Below, piece by piece: positions 48,686 to 58,630 of a stretch of 64,000 nucleotides of DNA. The position numbers were made by a program, and so were the translations under genes. The notes under the pieces are model-generated. The model was not told where the DNA came from and made no database searches. It saw only the letters and a list, made by a program, of their open reading frames with translations. The DNA is from an uncultured Verrucomicrobiota bacterium (GTDB lineage: Bacteria > Verrucomicrobiota > Verrucomicrobiia > Verrucomicrobiales > DEV007): the NCBI GenBank assembly GCA_902589825.1, contig CACIUL010000001.1, forward strand, positions 62,001-126,000. The letters run 5' to 3'. How positions within the stretch are numbered: position 1 is the first letter of the stretch; each line of letters starts with the position of its first letter.

Positions 48686-49675
48686 TTACCTGGGTGTCCC
48701 TGCCGGGATAATCTTCAATTTATCCTCCAAATCCAATTTAAGGAAAGAATTATGGAATTGCCTGAGAAGATTTTCCGGGGAAGCCCCGAAATTTCTTCGG
48801 AAAGAGCCCTCAAATCCCATTTTATTGAGATCTTGATGGAACCCCTTTCGGTAGGCGTTCTCGCCGGACTTGTGGACAAGGAAGGCAATAAACCAGGCGC
48901 CAAGGTCATAGGCGATCCTGGCCCGTGGGCCATAAGGAATATCACTGATATTTTCCCCGTCCCTGAGATCTTTCAGTGAGCCGAGCTTGCGCCGCATCAT
49001 TTCCCTCAGGTAAGTCGGACGGACACCAGGTTGCCTTGAGTAGAGCAACTGTGCCATATACTCGGCACCGCCTTCGCCCCACCAGGGATTCTTTTGACCG
49101 AGCCTTTCCCGCTCGGCTTCATTCCTGCTGTGGATATGCGCATGCTGGTAGACATGGAAATATTCATGAAGGACGACGGGCTTGTAATCATCCTCATCAG
49201 GCCCCGGGAACTTGCCTGACATGGTGATGATGAATCCTGACCACTGGCTGTGCTCATTTCTGCGCGTGTTTAAACCTGCATTTCCACTCCTTGCATAGGA
49301 AACAAAATTATGACTCCTGTTTAGGCAATGCCGTATACTGGTTGTCGGGTCCTTTTGCTTGCGAATATCACAATATCGCTTGTCCAGTTCTGCTGCTGCC
49401 TGTTCATCTTGCCCAACGACCCAGAATTCAAGTGGGCCGTAATTGCCCCAGGCGCTGGCAGCGATTTGATACCATTTTTTCGTGAGTTTTACCTGTGAGT
49501 CGGCAACGTCGCTTGCAGCATAAAACGCAGCCTCTTTTCGCGTAGTTTTTCCCCAACGATCTTTTTCCACAGGGGATTTCTGGGCGCAGTCTGTCTTCCC
49601 GGAAACTGAATGCTCAACAGAATGCGAATGTCCCGTGAGAAGAACCCAAAGGGAGAGCAGGAGAATGGGTTTCAT
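48686..49675 (-). CDS. Putative zinc metallopeptidase (HEYFH), secreted
   Basis: 'VVLHEYFHVYQHAHIHSRNEAERERLGQKNPWWGEGGAEYMAQLLYSR'; signal peptide from MKPILLLSLW. Confidence 0.65.
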   Translation of the reverse strand: MKPILLLSLWVLLTGHSHSVEHSVSGKTDCAQKSPVEKDRWGKTTRKEAAFYAASDVADSQVKLTKKWYQIAASAWGNYGPLEFWVVGQDEQAAAELDKRYCDIRKQKDPTTSIRHCLNRSHNFVSYARSGNAGLNTRRNEHSQWSGFIITMSGKFPGPDEDDYKPVVLHEYFHVYQHAHIHSRNEAERERLGQKNPWWGEGGAEYMAQLLYSRQPGVRPTYLREMMRRKLGSLKDLRDGENISDIPYGPRARIAYDLGAWFIAFLVHKSGENAYRKGFHQDLNKMGFEGSFRRNFGASPENLLRQFHNSFLKLDLEDKLKIIPAGTPR

Positions 49676-49724
49676 TGCCCGGCCGGCAGTGCTCGCAGTA
49701 TTTTCTTCTGTCTGGATACCCAAC

Positions 49725-50471
49725 TCACTTAATCGGAGAGTAATCCACGGCTTTCAGAAAAACCTTGTGTGGAGCCTTTGCCAGAATCTTGCCATCCTTT
49801 ACCGAGGCTGCCCTTGCCTTTTTCCATTCAGGGTCTCCGATAAAGCCTTTCCAGTTCTTTTTAGCCTGCGGCGTATTCGAGTGGGAAATGATATAGATCA
49901 GGGTATTGGATTTGCCCTTGTTTTCGTCCGTGGGGGTCCAGTAGGCGATATTGGTCATGCCATGGGCTTCAAAGATGCCGCAGGTATGGTCACGGAAACG
50001 CGCGTGCAGGTTGTTCAGCCGGTCAGGAGCGGTGACGTAGGTGCGCAGTTCGAACACGCGTTCTTTTTTTGTAATAACCGATTTTATGATAGGAGAATAA
50101 TCCGTCGCATTCATAAAAGTACTCTCGATCTTGGCCACGAGACGACCATTTTTGGTGGAAGCGGCATAGGCCTTTTTCCAGTCGGGATCATTGAGAAACG
50201 CTTTAAACGATTTTGCATGAGTCGACCGATTGGGTGAACTAATGACATAGATAAGGCGGTTATCGGATTTATCAGACGGCACCCAGTAACCGACATTGGT
50301 AAGCCCGTGTTTTTCAAAGAGCTTGCAGGTATGGTCCCGGAACCGGGCATTCAGGGCTTCCAGTTTACCTTCGTTGGCGGTATAAACACGCAGTTCATAA
50401 CAACGGGTATCTTCTGCCCATAACGCTGTCATACTGAGGAGCAAAGTGAAGAGGAGAATAATGTGTTTCAT
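49725..50471 (-). CDS. NIPSNAP-family protein, two tandem domains, secreted
   Basis: 'RCYELRVYTANEGKLEALNARFRDHTCKLFEKHGLTNVGYWVP' and 'RVFELRTYVTAPDRLNNLHARFRDHTCGIFEAHGMTNIAYWTP'. Confidence 0.88.
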   Translation of the reverse strand: MKHIILLFTLLLSMTALWAEDTRCYELRVYTANEGKLEALNARFRDHTCKLFEKHGLTNVGYWVPSDKSDNRLIYVISSPNRSTHAKSFKAFLNDPDWKKAYAASTKNGRLVAKIESTFMNATDYSPIIKSVITKKERVFELRTYVTAPDRLNNLHARFRDHTCGIFEAHGMTNIAYWTPTDENKGKSNTLIYIISHSNTPQAKKNWKGFIGDPEWKKARAASVKDGKILAKAPHKVFLKAVDYSPIK

Positions 50472-50625
50472 GTGTGTAAGGATGTTGAACGATCGGCTGC
50501 CAAAGGCAACCTAAAAGCAGGTTGCGGCCTGTTGTTTAGATCGCATTCCGGAACTCATTTCGCTCCTTTTGACCGGCTGTAATATAAGGGTGATGCGACT
50601 AATCTCTGCCGGCTGTCGTTTTTTT

Positions 50626-51999
50626 CTAATGCGTAAGGCTGTTAAGGTAATCTTCAAGATTTGTGAAACCGTCATGATCCCGGTCCTTGTTTCTGTCTGA
50701 GGGGTCATTGGGGTTAAGGCCTTGCTTGTGTTCCCATGCATCAGGCATACCGTCACGATCTGCGTCAAAGCCTGCAGGGCGCGAGACCGGTGCATACATG
50801 TCCCAGCCTCCTACGTCCTTTTGCGAGTCGATTATTTTACCGGTTTTATTGATGATGCTTTTGATGAGGCGCTCATCAACGGTGTCACGTACCAACGAAC
50901 AACCGCTTTTCTTCAGGCATGACTCGTATGCCTCTTTGGCCGATTCGATTTTTGTCAGCTTGTAATTTCCAGCATCAAAGCGTTTTTCAGCCTCAAAAAA
51001 TTCCCGGGTCGTGCTCTTATATTTCCCGGAAGCGATGTAATTCATGCTTGTGTAGTTGTCCTGGTTGAATTTTTCCGGCAATCCATCGAAAAAATTTCCG
51101 GAAAAATGCCCGCGAGAGATGGGTGTCTGTTCCTGCGATTTGAATTGAAGGGGGTGCCCGGATTTCGAGTTAGGTCCGGCCCTGTAGTAATTATTGAGTA
51201 GATTGAATTGCTCACCTGATATGTTCTGTCCTCCGGACCAATTGTAATTTACGTTGTTGATAAACTCCATGACTTGCGGGCCTCCCGAAACCGTGGGGTG
51301 TCGATTGCGACTGGTTGCGTAGATATTATGGTGAAGGGTTGCAAAACCCTCGTTCTCCCTGAAGGACGTGCACATTGCGTGCTTGCCTTTGTTATGCAGG
51401 GAATCATGCAGCGCCTCGCTGAAAATTAACCACTGTAAAGTTGAGTGCTTGAGGCCACGAAAATCACCGTTGCCGTCAATCCCCCAACTCAGTGAAAGAT
51501 GGTCGAGTATGATGTGGTCGTTGTATTCGATGGTAATACAGTCAGGGGCGGTTCCTTTAGGCTTGTTTTCATCACCGAGTCGAACTCGCAAATAGCGAAC
51601 GATGACATGATTGCAGTGTTTGATCTGCAGGGCCCTGTCTGCCAGTGTGATTCCTTTACCCGGGGCACTCTGGCCTGCAATGGTAAGGTAGGATTGTTTA
51701 ATGATTTTCAGGTCCGTTTTCAGGCGAATCGTGCCGCCGACATCAAAAACAATTGTGCGTGGACCTTTTATCGAATTGATACCTTCCCTGAGTGAACCAG
51801 GTCCTGAGTCCTTGAGATTGGTTACATGATAGACATCTCCCCCCCGCCCGCCTTTGGTGAACTTGCCGGCACCTTCTGCTCCGGGAAAGGCGATGGTATC
51901 ACCCGCCTTGAATGGGTCTTGAATATCTTTCTCAATATTGGGGTAGATGGCAGAGCAACCGCTGCACAAAGCGATAAGAACAGGAACCGGCAGTTTCAT
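50626..51999 (-). CDS. PL1-like pectate lyase lipoprotein
   Basis: 'AFPGAEGAGKFTKGGRGGDVYHVTNLKDSGPGSLREGINSIKGPRTIVFDVGG...DHLSLSWGIDG'; lipobox ALCSGC; C-terminal Ca-binding repeats. Confidence 0.87.
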   Translation of the reverse strand: MKLPVPVLIALCSGCSAIYPNIEKDIQDPFKAGDTIAFPGAEGAGKFTKGGRGGDVYHVTNLKDSGPGSLREGINSIKGPRTIVFDVGGTIRLKTDLKIIKQSYLTIAGQSAPGKGITLADRALQIKHCNHVIVRYLRVRLGDENKPKGTAPDCITIEYNDHIILDHLSLSWGIDGNGDFRGLKHSTLQWLIFSEALHDSLHNKGKHAMCTSFRENEGFATLHHNIYATSRNRHPTVSGGPQVMEFINNVNYNWSGGQNISGEQFNLLNNYYRAGPNSKSGHPLQFKSQEQTPISRGHFSGNFFDGLPEKFNQDNYTSMNYIASGKYKSTTREFFEAEKRFDAGNYKLTKIESAKEAYESCLKKSGCSLVRDTVDERLIKSIINKTGKIIDSQKDVGGWDMYAPVSRPAGFDADRDGMPDAWEHKQGLNPNDPSDRNKDRDHDGFTNLEDYLNSLTH

Positions 52000-52007
52000 T
52001 TTGCCTT

Positions 52008-53105
52008 CTATTTTACCGTCACTTCAATGAGGAAGGAACCATCAGCGTTTTGCTTCAGCACCTTCATGCTCATGGGTGCATCTTTGTGACCAAATACGTC
52101 ACCGGGCTGGAAAGGAGCCTGCACTAAGTCGGTTTTAGGGTAAACAATGACCGGATTCTGTCCCGTAGCCAACGTGGCATCGACGCTGTAGACAAGCACA
52201 CCAACGCTATTTTCATCCTTATCTTGTTTCTGGATGGGTTGTGAAATCTCAACGACAAAGACCTTGCTGGGTTTGACTGGATCATCCGCGGGTATCGTGA
52301 TCATCGAAACTCCGGTCGACGCATTCAATGGTGTCAGTTCAAATCGATGAGTTCCCGAGGTGATATAGGTTTTTCTGTTGGCATCGAGCCACTTAAATTT
52401 GTGGCGATGCCAGCCCAGAAAGCCGCTTGCCCGGCCAGCTGAAGACATAATATCCCAGGGGCCGGCAGGATTTTTTGGGCCTTCAACACCCCCATACGTA
52501 TACAGGTCGGGTAGCCCCATCAGGTGTGCTGTTTCATGGGCGAGCACATAGGGACTGTTGCTGGAGATGTTCAGGGCCACATTGATTTTTTTCCCCCTGT
52601 AAGGAATAGCCAGATCATCCCGTTCCCCGAAAGCGGTGTTCCCGATACGCGGCATATTGACCATGATGTAGTCGTAGGCCAGAAAATCGACTTGTGGATA
52701 GAGGTCAAATATCTCCACAAACAGTTCACGGTGTGATTCGGTTGTCTTGCTACTGTATTCTTTTGCCGACTTGGACAAGCGCCGCCAGCCATGGACATGC
52801 TCGACCTTTAAAGTCATTTTTCCATAGGACTGTTCATGAAAAAGTTCCTGAAATTTGCCATTTCCCAGAACACCTTTGGCCCGTTCCTTGGTATTGATCT
52901 TCATTACGGCATCGGGGAAGTCAGCATAGATCATGATGGCTTTTTTCTCGCCGATGGTGCTGTCATAGATCAACGGGTCATTTGGGCCCTCGGTTTTGTA
53001 GACATCTCCCCTGGTGTCCAGGACGGGAACCTGGATTGTGGGTGACTGACAGGACATCAGAAAGACGACTGTCGGCAAAAGAAGTGTAACGGGCTTCCAC
53101 ATCAT
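52008..53105 (-). CDS. M6-like (immune inhibitor A-like) metalloprotease lipoprotein
   Basis: 'LAHETAHLMGLPDLY' (HExxHxxGxxD), lipobox VVFLMSC. Confidence 0.82.
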   Translation of the reverse strand: MMWKPVTLLLPTVVFLMSCQSPTIQVPVLDTRGDVYKTEGPNDPLIYDSTIGEKKAIMIYADFPDAVMKINTKERAKGVLGNGKFQELFHEQSYGKMTLKVEHVHGWRRLSKSAKEYSSKTTESHRELFVEIFDLYPQVDFLAYDYIMVNMPRIGNTAFGERDDLAIPYRGKKINVALNISSNSPYVLAHETAHLMGLPDLYTYGGVEGPKNPAGPWDIMSSAGRASGFLGWHRHKFKWLDANRKTYITSGTHRFELTPLNASTGVSMITIPADDPVKPSKVFVVEISQPIQKQDKDENSVGVLVYSVDATLATGQNPVIVYPKTDLVQAPFQPGDVFGHKDAPMSMKVLKQNADGSFLIEVTVK

Positions 53106-53164
53106 CTTGGATATTCGAGGAGCAAAGCCGGTAACGGTCGCATGGCTCCCAATAGATCAGTTTT

Positions 53165-54118
53165 TTATTTTCTGCGGTTTCTGTAGTTCATCATCTTGTC
53201 GGTTGTGCCGACAAGCCCATCTTCATTGGTAATGCCTTGGAAAACCAGTGGCATAAAGGGCGCCGGGTCTTCCTTTAGGCACCACGCGATGCCCCGCAAG
53301 AGGATGAGCCGATACATCGGGTCAAAATACGTATAGGTGTAGTGGCCTGTGGTGGTACCGAATACCCTGCCCTTGCCGGAGGTGTAGGTCCAGAAGGCTT
53401 CACTTCGGGCGCCCTTGCTTTTCAGGATGTCCGCAAAGGGAGTGTCATCCCTATTGGACTGAGGGGCAATGGTGCCGATAACCTCGACATTTTCTGCCTG
53501 CAGCAGGCTCCAGTAGGACTCATCATTGAGCCGGACAGACTTTGGAAGCCCGGCGAAGGCCGGGTGCTCGGTTTTCAGAAACAACGGGTGGTCATGAGAG
53601 AATTTCCCCCAATGTGAATTCCTGTTTCCCTGCCAGGAACAACCGATGCATCCTGCCAGCTTCTTTGCCCGGTCAACCGGCCGCATAATACAGGACTCAT
53701 GAATGGAGACGACATTGCCCCCACGATTGACAAAAGCCTGGTACATCGCCAACTGCTCGTCAGTTAAATCCGGAAGGTGGAGGAATTGAATCATCAGGTC
53801 TGCCCGGTCAAATTGCTCCTGTGAAGGGAACAGGTAGGCTTCTTCCACGGTTACGCGGGGAATACCTTTTAGCATGGGGACGAACAGTTCCTTGATGCGG
53901 ATGTAGTCATGTTCTCCCCCACCGTGATCCTCTGGGCCAAAGAGCCAGAGGATCCGCACGTCCCGGCTCAGCTTGGCATCTTTCCATTTACCCGTGTATT
54001 GCATGACCTGCTCTTTTGGAATTGGCTTGTTGGGCTGTGGGGCAGTCCGTTGTCCGCGATCAGCGGCAACCAGCAGGCCGACTGAAGTAATCAGGGAAAT
54101 CAGGAGTAATTTTTTCAT
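53165..54118 (-). CDS. ThuA-domain protein, secreted
   Basis: 'ADLMIQFLHLPDLTDEQLAMYQAFVNRGGNVVSIHESCIMRP...HPLFLKTEHPAFAGLP'. Confidence 0.82.
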   Translation of the reverse strand: MKKLLLISLITSVGLLVAADRGQRTAPQPNKPIPKEQVMQYTGKWKDAKLSRDVRILWLFGPEDHGGGEHDYIRIKELFVPMLKGIPRVTVEEAYLFPSQEQFDRADLMIQFLHLPDLTDEQLAMYQAFVNRGGNVVSIHESCIMRPVDRAKKLAGCIGCSWQGNRNSHWGKFSHDHPLFLKTEHPAFAGLPKSVRLNDESYWSLLQAENVEVIGTIAPQSNRDDTPFADILKSKGARSEAFWTYTSGKGRVFGTTTGHYTYTYFDPMYRLILLRGIAWCLKEDPAPFMPLVFQGITNEDGLVGTTDKMMNYRNRRK

Positions 54119-54325
54119 AAATTTTTACGACCTGCAATCCTAGCCCGGCATTCTTATTCAGGGAAGGCATAAAAAACTCGCAGGATGGAGAATTAAACGG
54201 GGGGGCTTATTTCCTTATGTGTCATGGTTTCTTCAGCCCTAGTTCATTACAATGAACACTATTTATTCATATTGACTAAACCTGAAGGCCTCGACATCCA
54301 CCCCTTTGGCATTCATACTTCCCTC

Positions 54326-55564
54326 ATGAAATTTACTGTTCTCTTTCTTTCTCTTCTTTCATTTGTGACCATCCAGTTTGGGTTGAAGGCCAAAGCCGGT
54401 GACTGGCCTCAATGGCGTGGCTCTGATCGTGATGGAATATCCAAGGAGAAAGGCCTCCTTGAAAAGTGGCCGGAAGGTGGGCCAACCCTGGCCTGGAAAG
54501 CCACTGGTCTTGGAGTCGGTTTTTCCAGCGTCGCAGTTTCTAAAGGGGTCATCTATACCCTTGGTGATCTTGAAGATGGAAGCTGTGTTATTGCACTCAG
54601 TGAGAAAGATGGGACCCTTATTTGGAAATCGAGGATTGGTGCTGCCGGGGGGCATAAGGGGTATCCCGGCACACGTAGCACTCCCACTGTGGATGGCGGT
54701 CAAGTCTTTGCTCTTAACCAGCATTCCGACATTGCCTGTGTGGATGCAGTATCCGGGAAACTTCTGTGGAAAAAGAATCTGGTCACTGATTTTGGCGGCA
54801 AGATGATGTCAGGGTGGAAATACAGTGAATCCCCTTTGGTGGATGAAGACAGAGTCATTTGCACGCCTGGCGGCAAGGATGGAACGCTGGTGGCACTCGG
54901 CCGGAAGACAGGTGCCAAGCTTTGGCAGACCAGTGAGTGGACCGATGCTGCCGGATATTCATCAGTTGTGGTTGCCACGATTCACGGTGTCCGCCAATAC
55001 ATCCAACTCACCGGGGCAAGCGTTGCGGGCGTTGACCCAGAAACCGGCAAAGTCCTTTGGAAAGCGGCGCGCCCGGGTCGCACTGCTGTTATCACGACCC
55101 CGGTCATTGACGGTGATGTTGTGTTTGTGACTTCAGGATACGGGGTGGGCTGTAACGGGTTTCGTATTACCAAAGAAGGTTCAGATTGGTCGACTCAGGA
55201 AATCTATGCGAACACCAACCTTGCCAATCACCATGGGGGTGTTGTACTGGTCGATGGCCACGTTTACGGATCAACAGGAGGAACCTTCCGCTGTGTTGCC
55301 ATCAAGAGCGGTGAGGAAGTATTCAAGGAGCGCAGCGTGGGCAAGGGTGCCACCCTGTATGCCGGCGGGCGCTTTATCCTGCGCAGTGAGAAGGGACCGG
55401 TGGCCCTGATTGAGGCTACGCCTGAGGGCATGAAGGAAATCAGCCAATTCGAGCAGCCTGACCGGAGCAGCGCCAGAGCATGGCCTCATCCGGTCGTGGC
55501 AAACGGCAAGCTATACCTCCGTGACCAGAACATTCTGCTGAGTTACTCCGTGACGGAGAAGTAG
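54326..55564 (+). CDS. PQQ-like beta-propeller protein
   Basis: 'GDWPQWRGSDRDGISKEKGLLEKWPEGGPTLAWKATGLGVGFSSVAVSKGVIYTLG'; signal peptide starts at ATG 54326. Confidence 0.87.
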   Translation: MKFTVLFLSLLSFVTIQFGLKAKAGDWPQWRGSDRDGISKEKGLLEKWPEGGPTLAWKATGLGVGFSSVAVSKGVIYTLGDLEDGSCVIALSEKDGTLIWKSRIGAAGGHKGYPGTRSTPTVDGGQVFALNQHSDIACVDAVSGKLLWKKNLVTDFGGKMMSGWKYSESPLVDEDRVICTPGGKDGTLVALGRKTGAKLWQTSEWTDAAGYSSVVVATIHGVRQYIQLTGASVAGVDPETGKVLWKAARPGRTAVITTPVIDGDVVFVTSGYGVGCNGFRITKEGSDWSTQEIYANTNLANHHGGVVLVDGHVYGSTGGTFRCVAIKSGEEVFKERSVGKGATLYAGGRFILRSEKGPVALIEATPEGMKEISQFEQPDRSSARAWPHPVVANGKLYLRDQNILLSYSVTEK

Positions 55565-55650
55565 GCTTTTTGCCTGCCGCTATCCCGATTCAGAGGAGTT
55601 CATATTGTTCTGATCTCAATCCTACTCTTCTCCCTGATTGCCAAGAAGGG

Positions 55651-57228
55651 TTATTTGTTTTTCCCGGGCTTTTTCGGTGTCTTTTTCTTTTTCCTTTCCC
55701 GGTAGAGGGGAACCGGAAGATTGTCATCGGGCTGATTCCAGAAGCGGTAGGGATCATCATGTTTGCGCATCTCAGTCAGGAGTAATTTCTGCATTTCCTT
55801 GAGTTTAGCGGCACAGGCCGGATCGCCGGCAAGGTTGACCTGACGGGGCTTTGGGTTTGCTCCGCTTAATGCTTTTACTGCGGGCGCATGATGTTCTTTC
55901 ATGAACTCGTGGGGATTGTCCTTGAGGTTGAAGAGCTGGATATGCTTCACCCCGGTCTTGTCCGCCTGATACTGGGTGAGTTTCCAGTCTCCCTTACGGA
56001 CGCAACGCGAACCTGGACGGCCTCCGCCGCAATAAACCCCGTGCACGACTTCGCGGACTACCTGCTTTTCGCCTTCCAATACCGGGCGAAAGCTGATGCC
56101 CTCCGATGTAGCGGGTGCCTTGATGCCGGCAAGGTCACAGGCCGTGCTCAGGAAATCCAGCAGGTAGATGTTGCCGGTGGCCCTTGTTCCGGCCTTGATC
56201 CCTGGTCCCATGACGATAAAGGGGACACGCCAGGTGTGTTCATACAGGTTTTGCTTGCCCTGTAAACCGTGGCGGCCAATAGCCATTCCGTGGTCGGCGG
56301 TATAGATGACGTAGGTATTATCCAGTTCCCCCATGGCTTCGAGCTTTGCCAGCACCCGGCCAACCTGAATGTCAATATTCTCACTGCAGGCAAACTGCCG
56401 GCCGATTTCATTGCGAATGGTTTGCTCATCGCGGCGTTTCCAGACACCCTTCACTCCCACTTCATCGCGGACGCTGGTGTGCCCGTGGTCGAAAGGGTGC
56501 TCGGGAAGGTAGTTGACCGGCAGGGGAGGTTGCTTTGGGTTGGCAGGCGGGATGCTCTCCTTGTCCGTGTGGTTGATCGCACCATATTTTTTCAGGAGTT
56601 CGGGTTTTCCATCCCGGACATCATGCGGGTGAGAGAAACCAAAATAGATCAGGAAGGGATCGGTGTCCTTGGAGCTCTCGCGCTCATTGAGGTAATCAAG
56701 AACCTGATCGGCATGCCAGGCACTTCCCCGTTCATCGGTGCCACCGCGCCGGGTTCCGTCACGGCGAACCTGGAAAAGCTTGTTGGCGGCCTCATAACTG
56801 TTGCCGTTCTTGCAGGTGCGCATGGTGTCGTAACCGGCCCGGTTGAACACTGCAGGCAGTGTGTGTTTTACCAAATCAGTAGGAACCATTTTTGGATTAT
56901 TGACGTGCGGGTTCATGATGCGCCCCGCCTTGTCTGGGATATGCCAGACGGTCCGCCCACTCATGATCATGTGGCGTGAGGCGGTGCACACGCCACCCAC
57001 CCAGGAGCCCATCTGGTAGGCACCATCAATGACCATGCCTTCACTGGCCAGCTTCTCAATGACCGGGGAGTCCAGAGTGCTGCGCGGGTTGTAGAATTTG
57101 AAGTCAAACGGGGCCTGGTCATCGGCAATGATGAAAAGGATGTTGGGGCGCTTGTTTTTATCTTGGCCAAATGCAGGGGCACAAACGGAAACTATGATCG
57201 TGAGTATTAATTTGGGTATGCTCTTCAT
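55651..57228 (-). CDS. Sulfatase with variant core CTASR
   Basis: 'RPNILFIIADDQAPFDFKFYN'; 'GGVCTASRHMIMSGRTVWHIP'; signal peptide begins MKSIPKLILTIIVSVC; Lys-rich tail. Confidence 0.92.
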   Translation of the reverse strand: MKSIPKLILTIIVSVCAPAFGQDKNKRPNILFIIADDQAPFDFKFYNPRSTLDSPVIEKLASEGMVIDGAYQMGSWVGGVCTASRHMIMSGRTVWHIPDKAGRIMNPHVNNPKMVPTDLVKHTLPAVFNRAGYDTMRTCKNGNSYEAANKLFQVRRDGTRRGGTDERGSAWHADQVLDYLNERESSKDTDPFLIYFGFSHPHDVRDGKPELLKKYGAINHTDKESIPPANPKQPPLPVNYLPEHPFDHGHTSVRDEVGVKGVWKRRDEQTIRNEIGRQFACSENIDIQVGRVLAKLEAMGELDNTYVIYTADHGMAIGRHGLQGKQNLYEHTWRVPFIVMGPGIKAGTRATGNIYLLDFLSTACDLAGIKAPATSEGISFRPVLEGEKQVVREVVHGVYCGGGRPGSRCVRKGDWKLTQYQADKTGVKHIQLFNLKDNPHEFMKEHHAPAVKALSGANPKPRQVNLAGDPACAAKLKEMQKLLLTEMRKHDDPYRFWNQPDDNLPVPLYRERKKKKTPKKPGKNK

Positions 57229-57232
57229 GATC

Positions 57233-58612
57233 CTACTTCTTGTTCTTCTTGTTTTGTTTTTTCTTGGATTTTTTGCCAAAGGGCAGATCAAATTCTTTCT
57301 CCTGCGCTGCACCGGGGGTGCTGCGCCCACGGTCGAAATAGCTTTGCATCAATTTCTCCAGTTGGTTCACCACTTCGGCATTCGCTCCTGCAACATCCTT
57401 GGTTTCGGAGATGTCTTCCTTCAGGTTGTAGAGTTCACGTGTGCCATTGCGGAACATGATATATTTCCAGGGCCCCTGCCTGATGGCCAGACCTTCTGAG
57501 GCCTGATTGATAATGGCGCCCCGGGGTTGAACACCGGTTTCACCCAGTAAGCTAGGCAGGAGGCTGACACTGTCCTCAGCCGCATTGGCAGGCAGCTTGA
57601 CCTGTAGGAGATCTGCGCAGGTTGCAAAGAAATCATTCAGGCAAATAACACTGTGATTGACGCTGCTTGGCTTGATTTTCCCGGGCCAGCGCGCGACAAA
57701 GGGTTCCCGGTGTCCACCTTCATAAATACTGCTCTTGGCCTCACGCAAGGGAGGGTAGGACCGCCTGGCTGCGCCATTATCCCCGGTGGCAATCAGGAGT
57801 GTGTTTCTTGCTTGCCCATTTTTTTCCAGGGCATCCATGATCGCCCCCAGCATATGGTCGCCCTGATAGACCCAGTCACCGTATTTTCCTTCTTTTCCCT
57901 TCATGCCACTTTTTCCCACGAATTTCTCCGCCGGCACAATTGGGCTGTGTGGCGGGCACATGGGAAAATAAAGAAAGAAGGGCTGATCCTTCCCGGCGCG
58001 CTCAGTTAGATACTTCAGGGCCTGCTTGATCATGAGTGGCTGGTTTTCGATGCCCTTTACCTTGGCCACTACGCTGTCTTGCTCAATGATTGTCCCGATA
58101 TTCCGGGCATGGGTAAAGCCGTAGAAATAATCAAAGCCAAGGGCGTTGGGGCCATCCGTCATGCGGGCCCCGATGGGAAGTTCCTCATCCTCCTCCTTTT
58201 TTCCATCCACCCAGTTCATGCCCAAATGCCACTTGCCGATACAAGCGGTGTGGTAGCCTTGTGCTTTCAGGAAAGAGGCCACCGTGAGGCGAGTCTTTGG
58301 AATAATGGGGGCAGAGTAGGTTTTCAGTACGCCATACTGGCCGATTCGGCAGGGGTAACGCCCGGTCAATACACCGTAGCGGGTGGGCGTACAGTTGGCG
58401 GCTGCTGAGTGGGCGTCCGTAAAGCGCATTCCCTGCTTTGCCAAGCGGTCGATATTGGGAGTCTTAAATGGGGAGTCTGCGCGATAACTTGTTGGCTGGC
58501 CATAACCGATGTCATCAAAGAGCACGAAGATGATGTTCGGCGTTGACCGTTCTTCGGATAAAGCGAGAAGGGGATGTAGAAGTGCGATGAGTAATAGAGA
58601 AGATTTTTTCAT
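57233..58612 (-). CDS. Sulfatase
   Basis: 'TPNIIFVLFDDIGYGQPTSY'; 'CTPTRYGVLTGRYPCRIG'; Lys-rich tail KKSKKKQNKKNKK. Confidence 0.93.
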   Translation of the reverse strand: MKKSSLLLIALLHPLLALSEERSTPNIIFVLFDDIGYGQPTSYRADSPFKTPNIDRLAKQGMRFTDAHSAAANCTPTRYGVLTGRYPCRIGQYGVLKTYSAPIIPKTRLTVASFLKAQGYHTACIGKWHLGMNWVDGKKEEDEELPIGARMTDGPNALGFDYFYGFTHARNIGTIIEQDSVVAKVKGIENQPLMIKQALKYLTERAGKDQPFFLYFPMCPPHSPIVPAEKFVGKSGMKGKEGKYGDWVYQGDHMLGAIMDALEKNGQARNTLLIATGDNGAARRSYPPLREAKSSIYEGGHREPFVARWPGKIKPSSVNHSVICLNDFFATCADLLQVKLPANAAEDSVSLLPSLLGETGVQPRGAIINQASEGLAIRQGPWKYIMFRNGTRELYNLKEDISETKDVAGANAEVVNQLEKLMQSYFDRGRSTPGAAQEKEFDLPFGKKSKKKQNKKNKK

Positions 58613-58630
58613 AGCTGCTATCGGAAAGGA

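Noticed and set aside
56269-56979. 236-aa plus-strand ORF opposite a sulfatase
   Set aside because: Antisense to a clearly conserved sulfatase core; shadow ORF.
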